NCBI GenBank assembly: GCA_029779995.1
Contig: JAKOZM010000257.1
Location: forward strand, 1 to 9,662
DNA length: 9,662 nt
From: Actinomycetes bacterium
GTDB taxonomy: Bacteria; Actinomycetota; Actinomycetes; S36-B12; UBA10799
Reading direction: 5' to 3'
Within the stretch, counting starts at the first letter, position 1; every line of letters begins with the position of its first letter. Made by a program: the position numbers and the translations under genes. Below are positions 7,533 through 9,662 of the stretch, one piece after another. The notes under the pieces are model-generated. The model did not search any database and had not been told where the DNA came from. It worked only from the letters and a program-made list of their open reading frames with translations.

Positions 7533-8220
7533 TTGCTTCGGTGTCTATCTCGGCGAATAGGTTGTCGTCGTCGGCGGCCCCGGGGAACACGAGGCTAGTG
7601 AACATCGTGTCGTTCCGCGAGATGTCGAGGCTGAAGCCGAGCGGGACTGCTTGGCCGTATTGGCCGGGCGCAAGAGGTTGCACGGCTCGTAGCGTGAAAC
7701 CTGGGAGACCGTGAGGATTCTGGCCCCAGAGGTAGTCCCAGAGTAGGAGCAGGTGGGGCATTCCGGATGCCAGCTCGCAGCCGTCATCATGGAAGATCTC
7801 TAGCTGTTCCTCACCGGCCCAGACTGCGCGCCGCGCAGGGTTGCGCCCTGCCACAGGGACCCCTCCCGGATAGGACTTGCGCCGCTCCTTGAGGAACCGC
7901 AGCCTCAGGCCAAGCCCTGTGTTGACTAGGTAAATCTGCCCCATCAGGCGAGGGTCTCCGCCGAGTCCCCAGCCGCTCAGGTCGTGCTGTGCTTCTAGGT
8001 TCTCACGGAAGTGCGATCGGGTGAGGAGCGGTCGTACGTGCGGGTGGCGCTCGTGCAGAAGCCCCGAGGCGCCTGCGTGCGCGTCAGCGATCGCGAGGGA
8101 GAGTGCCTCGTGAAGTGTGGGCGCCAGGGCTTGCAGAGACAGGATGACGTCGGATGCGTGCCCGTGGAGAACCGTGGGCATAAGCCGAGATTCGGAGGTC
8201 ATGTCGGCATAATATGCCAT
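7522..8220 (-). CDS. Conserved-looking protein of unknown function, partner of XRE-ImmA
   Basis: This is the first gene of the minus-strand operon, and I do not recognise its family with confidence. It encodes a soluble protein of 232 residues (or 226 if translation starts at the ATG at 8202) with no signal peptide or membrane segment. Visible features are a helical N-terminal third, a basic stretch LRFLKERRKSYPGG, a following NPARRAVW segment, a hydrophobic patch LLLLWDYLW and an acidic C-terminus ending AEIDTEANEA. Its stop codon lies within the start of the XRE-ImmA gene, so the two products are probably made in a fixed ratio. Genes of this size are often paired with XRE-ImmA fusions, which suggests a toxin, antitoxin or protease substrate, but no motif proves this. 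Neither candidate start has a Shine-Dalgarno sequence. The -10-like TATTAT ends six bases before the ATG at 8202, which favours a leaderless start there. Confidence 0.8.
   Translation of the reverse strand: MAYYADMTSESRLMPTVLHGHASDVILSLQALAPTLHEALSLAIADAHAGASGLLHERHPHVRPLLTRSHFRENLEAQHDLSGWGLGGDPRLMGQIYLVNTGLGLRLRFLKERRKSYPGGVPVAGRNPARRAVWAGEEQLEIFHDDGCELASGMPHLLLLWDYLWGQNPHGLPGFTLRAVQPLAPGQYGQAVPLGFSLDISRNDTMFTSLVFPGAADDDNLFAEIDTEANEA
8206..8218. promoter_or_regulatory. 13-bp perfect palindrome, candidate operator over the operon promoter
   Basis: GGCATAATATGCC is a perfect inverted repeat (6-bp arms, one central base). Read on the minus strand it contains TATTAT (8214-8209), a good -10 hexamer, followed after GCCGAC by ATG at 8202, where transcription would be expected to begin. 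No convincing -35 is visible. A palindrome over the -10 at the head of an operon encoding an XRE regulator is a natural candidate for autoregulation, but no footprint or second copy supports this. Confidence 0.4.
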
Positions 8221-8298
8221 CGGATGTAACTTTAGTCGGGTTTGGAAAGTCGTGCGTGTCGTCTGTCATCACGACGTTCATGCACGTGGAGCGGTCGC

Positions 8299-8414
8299 GG
8301 CTTGGAACCCGCGGGGGAACTCGACCCCCGCAACCGCTGATCATCGCGTTCATCGACACCATGCGCAGCGAAGGCCACGCGGTCGAGTCGATCTGCAAGG
8401 TTCTGCGGGAGCAG
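8299..8414 (+). mobile_element. Remnant of an IS3-family insertion sequence (orfA/orfB junction)
   Basis: Two overlapping frames preserve the junction of an IS3-type transposase. One frame reads GLEPAGELDPRNR and stops at 8338-8340, like the end of OrfA. The frame one base back (-1) reads PPQPLIIAFIDTMRSEGHAVE and then SICKVLREQ, the familiar start of OrfB in actinobacterial IS3 elements. The -1 relation is the one used for programmed frameshifting to make OrfAB. Only about 115 nt survive: the similarity ends abruptly after REQ at 8414, no DDE catalytic region follows, and no terminal inverted repeats are visible. It is a dead scar. Confidence 0.65.
8311..8331. repeat. Strong hairpin inside the IS3 remnant
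   Basis: GCGGGGG (8311-8317) and CCCCCGC (8325-8331) form a perfect 7-bp GC stem with loop AACTCGA. It lies just before the OrfA stop, in the region where IS3 elements carry frameshift signals, so it may be a relic of a frameshift-stimulating structure. It could also block transcription. No T-run follows. Confidence 0.45.
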
Positions 8415-8584
8415 GAGGGGCTGAGAGGTTCTCGCTGGTGCTGAATGCGACCATCCCAGGAGCCTCTGCCTTCCTCATGGACGATGGCCAGATGCGTGGT
8501 GATATCGATGCCCTCCGCGCGCTCGTCAATGCACCGGACAACAGGCCGCTGCAACCCCCGCCAATGGCTGAGGGGCTTTCCTGA
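8415..8584 (+). pseudogene. Headless 3' gene fragment after the IS remnant, function unknown
   Basis: Where IS3 similarity ends, another frame reads like normal protein for about 57 codons and stops at TGA 8582-8584: AERFSLVLNATIPGASAFL, then MDDGQMRGDIDALRALV and a proline-rich end. Codon use is ordinary for a GC-rich genome. No start codon with a ribosome binding site precedes it inside the fragment, and its upstream continuation runs out of frame through transposase sequence. The simplest reading is that the insertion or its decay removed the 5' part of a host gene. I do not recognise the family. It may also be a chance open frame. Confidence 0.35.
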
Positions 8585-8936
8585 TGCCGTAGGTTGCGAG
8601 TCCCCTTGGCACGGCCAAAGGCGCGACGGCGTAGTCCGCCGGTAGTCCGCAGCACAAGTCAACGCGCAATGGCGTTGATCGTCGCGAGTCAGCACTCTCG
8701 TGGGGGAATTCTCCCCCCAGCCAACGCCAGTCATCGTCATCGTCATGGAGGGAGCGAATCCAGCTTACAGACCGACTCGCCACAAAAAGTGCCTCTGACC
8801 GGTCTTCTCCTTCTCCAGGCGGTCTCTGGCGGCGCAAGCCGCCCAAGAAGCCGCGCCTCTTCACTCAACGCAGCCAAGAGCACAGGAAGCCTTGTGCCAT
8901 ACTCCAGTGCGCGAGGCGAATCACCGAGGAGCAGCC
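8585..8936. other. Intergenic region with hairpins, no convincing gene
   Basis: Short open frames occur on both strands, but none has a ribosome binding site with protein-like content. The region holds a 9-bp direct repeat GTAGTCCGC (8631-8639 and 8642-8650), a hairpin GGGGGA/TCCCCC with loop ATTC (8702-8717), and a GC hairpin GGCGGC/GCCGCC closed by a GCAA tetraloop (8828-8843). It presumably contains the promoter of the gene at 8937, but no -35/-10 pair stands out. Only a poor CATACT at 8898-8903 is seen. Confidence 0.55.
8828..8843. terminator. GC-rich hairpin with GNRA tetraloop
   Basis: GGCGGC (8828-8833), GCAA (8834-8837) and GCCGCC (8838-8843) form a perfect 6-bp stem capped by a stabilising GNRA-type loop. 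It lies about 95 nt before the downstream start codon. It may be a terminator for upstream transcription of the actinobacterial type without a U-tract, or a structure in the 5' leader of the next gene. Position does not decide between these. Confidence 0.3.
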
Positions 8937-9662
8937 ATGAGCGACACCACCGGATCGGATCCCCTCGAGGCCCTTGGCCCCGACACAATGCGCAGCGTCG
9001 CCGACGCGCTGTGGCAGTCCGAGCTGGACCTGTCAGCGTTACCCGACGGGATCCGCGCTGCGCTCATCAGCGAGAAGAACAGCCCTGCGGCCTACGGCAA
9101 GCGCATGCAGTCGTTTCTGCACTACCTCAGCGAGCATCCGGTGGAGCACACGCCCAGCTATGAGAAGACATACGAGCACCTGCTGCCCTTCTGCTCCCAA
9201 CTGTCCCCCCAGCAGGCCTATGCGATCTCGGTGAACCTTCTCGGGCCACCGGCGTCCATCGGATACGACATGGTGCCGACGAAGGCGAACTTCGCGTTCC
9301 CTCGTGACTTCGGGCCGAAGCCGCGCAGCGCGGTGGGATGGCACTTCTTCGTCGGCAGTTGCTGGGACGAGGACGGCGCCGAGTACGGCGTGGAACTGAT
9401 GTTCTTCCAGGCCGGTGTCTTCCCGCCACCCCTGGCCGCGGGCTTCGGCCTGACGGAGGACGAGAACCAGGTCGTCGAGGTCCAGTTGGCCGTCAGTAGA
9501 GCCGGCGAGGGCCACTGGCAGGCGGACCCCGTCTGCCTCGGGGGAACCAGCGGACTCGTCTCGCACACGGCGAACCCGTTCAGCTACAAGGTGGGTCGCA
9601 ACACCATGGCCTGTCGCGACGCCGATCAGTTCTTCCCCATCACGGTCAAGGCCTGGGGAGTG
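8937..9662 (+). CDS. Possible AttH/CrtC-type lipocalin-like protein (3' partial)
   Basis: The gene starts with ATG at 8937 after a good ribosome binding site, GAGGAG (8926-8931), five bases upstream. It stays open for 242 codons to the window edge, so its C-terminus is missing. It begins MSDTTGSDPLEALG with no signal peptide and a helical N-terminal stretch of about 100 residues. Around residues 132-157 it reads VGWHFFVGSCWDEDGAEYGV followed by ELMFFQ. This resembles the pattern (W-x-F/Y, DEDG, YG-x-E-L-x-FF) at the start of AttH/carotenoid 1,2-hydratase-like lipocalin domains, and NPFSYKVGRNTM further on also fits. The canonical 'EWWY' is weakened to GWHF. The resemblance is from memory and could be wrong; otherwise call it hypothetical. 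It shows no link to the restriction genes and is probably backbone DNA beyond the accessory region. Confidence 0.7.
   Translation, partial: MSDTTGSDPLEALGPDTMRSVADALWQSELDLSALPDGIRAALISEKNSPAAYGKRMQSFLHYLSEHPVEHTPSYEKTYEHLLPFCSQLSPQQAYAISVNLLGPPASIGYDMVPTKANFAFPRDFGPKPRSAVGWHFFVGSCWDEDGAEYGVELMFFQAGVFPPPLAAGFGLTEDENQVVEVQLAVSRAGEGHWQADPVCLGGTSGLVSHTANPFSYKVGRNTMACRDADQFFPITVKAWGV

Noticed and set aside
8585..8618. tRNA-like 3' end (a GGTT..CGAGTCC stretch, then CGGCCA), possible attachment site
   Set aside because: The T-loop has an extra base, the T-stem does not pair, and no acceptor, D or anticodon arm lies upstream.
8084..8746. 220-codon minus-strand frame overlapping the start of the unknown gene and the IS scar
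   Set aside because: It overlaps the better supported minus-strand gene out of frame, crosses the IS remnant and has no recognisable domain.
8726..8746. CATCGT tandem triplets as a short repeat array
   Set aside because: Only about two and a half units are present, too short to be distinguished from chance. They are not a CRISPR or VNTR.
8594..9163. 189-codon plus-strand frame running into the AttH-like gene
   Set aside because: It overlaps out of frame with the gene at 8937, which has a strong ribosome binding site. The product is Arg/Ser-rich and not protein-like.

Overview
This window comes from a high-GC bacterium, most likely an actinomycete. The evidence is the G/C-rich third codon positions, the frequent GTG starts, and the style of the restriction genes, of an IS3-type insertion-sequence scar and of a lipocalin-like protein at the right end. 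No tRNA, rRNA or CRISPR array is visible. The species cannot be named from the sequence.

Left two thirds (about 1-6002, plus strand): a type I restriction-modification operon in the order hsdM, hsdS, hsdR. hsdM enters from outside the window and lacks its N-terminus. hsdS is complete, with two target recognition domains. hsdR is complete, with an N-terminal DUF4145 (HEPN-like) domain, a coiled coil, a PD-(D/E)xK nuclease, a DEAH translocase and an EcoEI-type C-terminus. Together they form one complex: S reads a bipartite site, M methylates it, and R translocates and cuts unmodified DNA. A possible 37-codon gene lies between hsdS and hsdR, in the reading frame of hsdS, and overlaps the hsdR start by four bases.

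Middle (6008-8220, minus strand, convergent with hsdR): a compact run of three open frames that looks like one operon. The first is an unrecognised protein of about 226-232 residues. It overlaps by 11 nt an XRE helix-turn-helix regulator fused to an ImmA/IrrE (M78) zinc metalloprotease with an intact HELAH motif. Four bases further on comes a 131-codon frame whose second half resembles the end of a HEPN RNase domain (motif RNKIAH) and which is probably a truncated gene. A perfect 13-bp palindrome, GGCATAATATGCC, sits at the operon start over a -10-like hexamer. This cassette beside the R-M operon is the best candidate in the window for an under-described defence or stress module.

Right end (8221-9662): a gene scar. 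It contains the junction of an IS3-family orfA/orfB, then about 57 codons of a gene tail without a head, then about 350 nt of hairpin-rich non-coding DNA. The last gene is a well-started plus-strand gene for a possible AttH/CrtC-type lipocalin-like protein that runs off the window.
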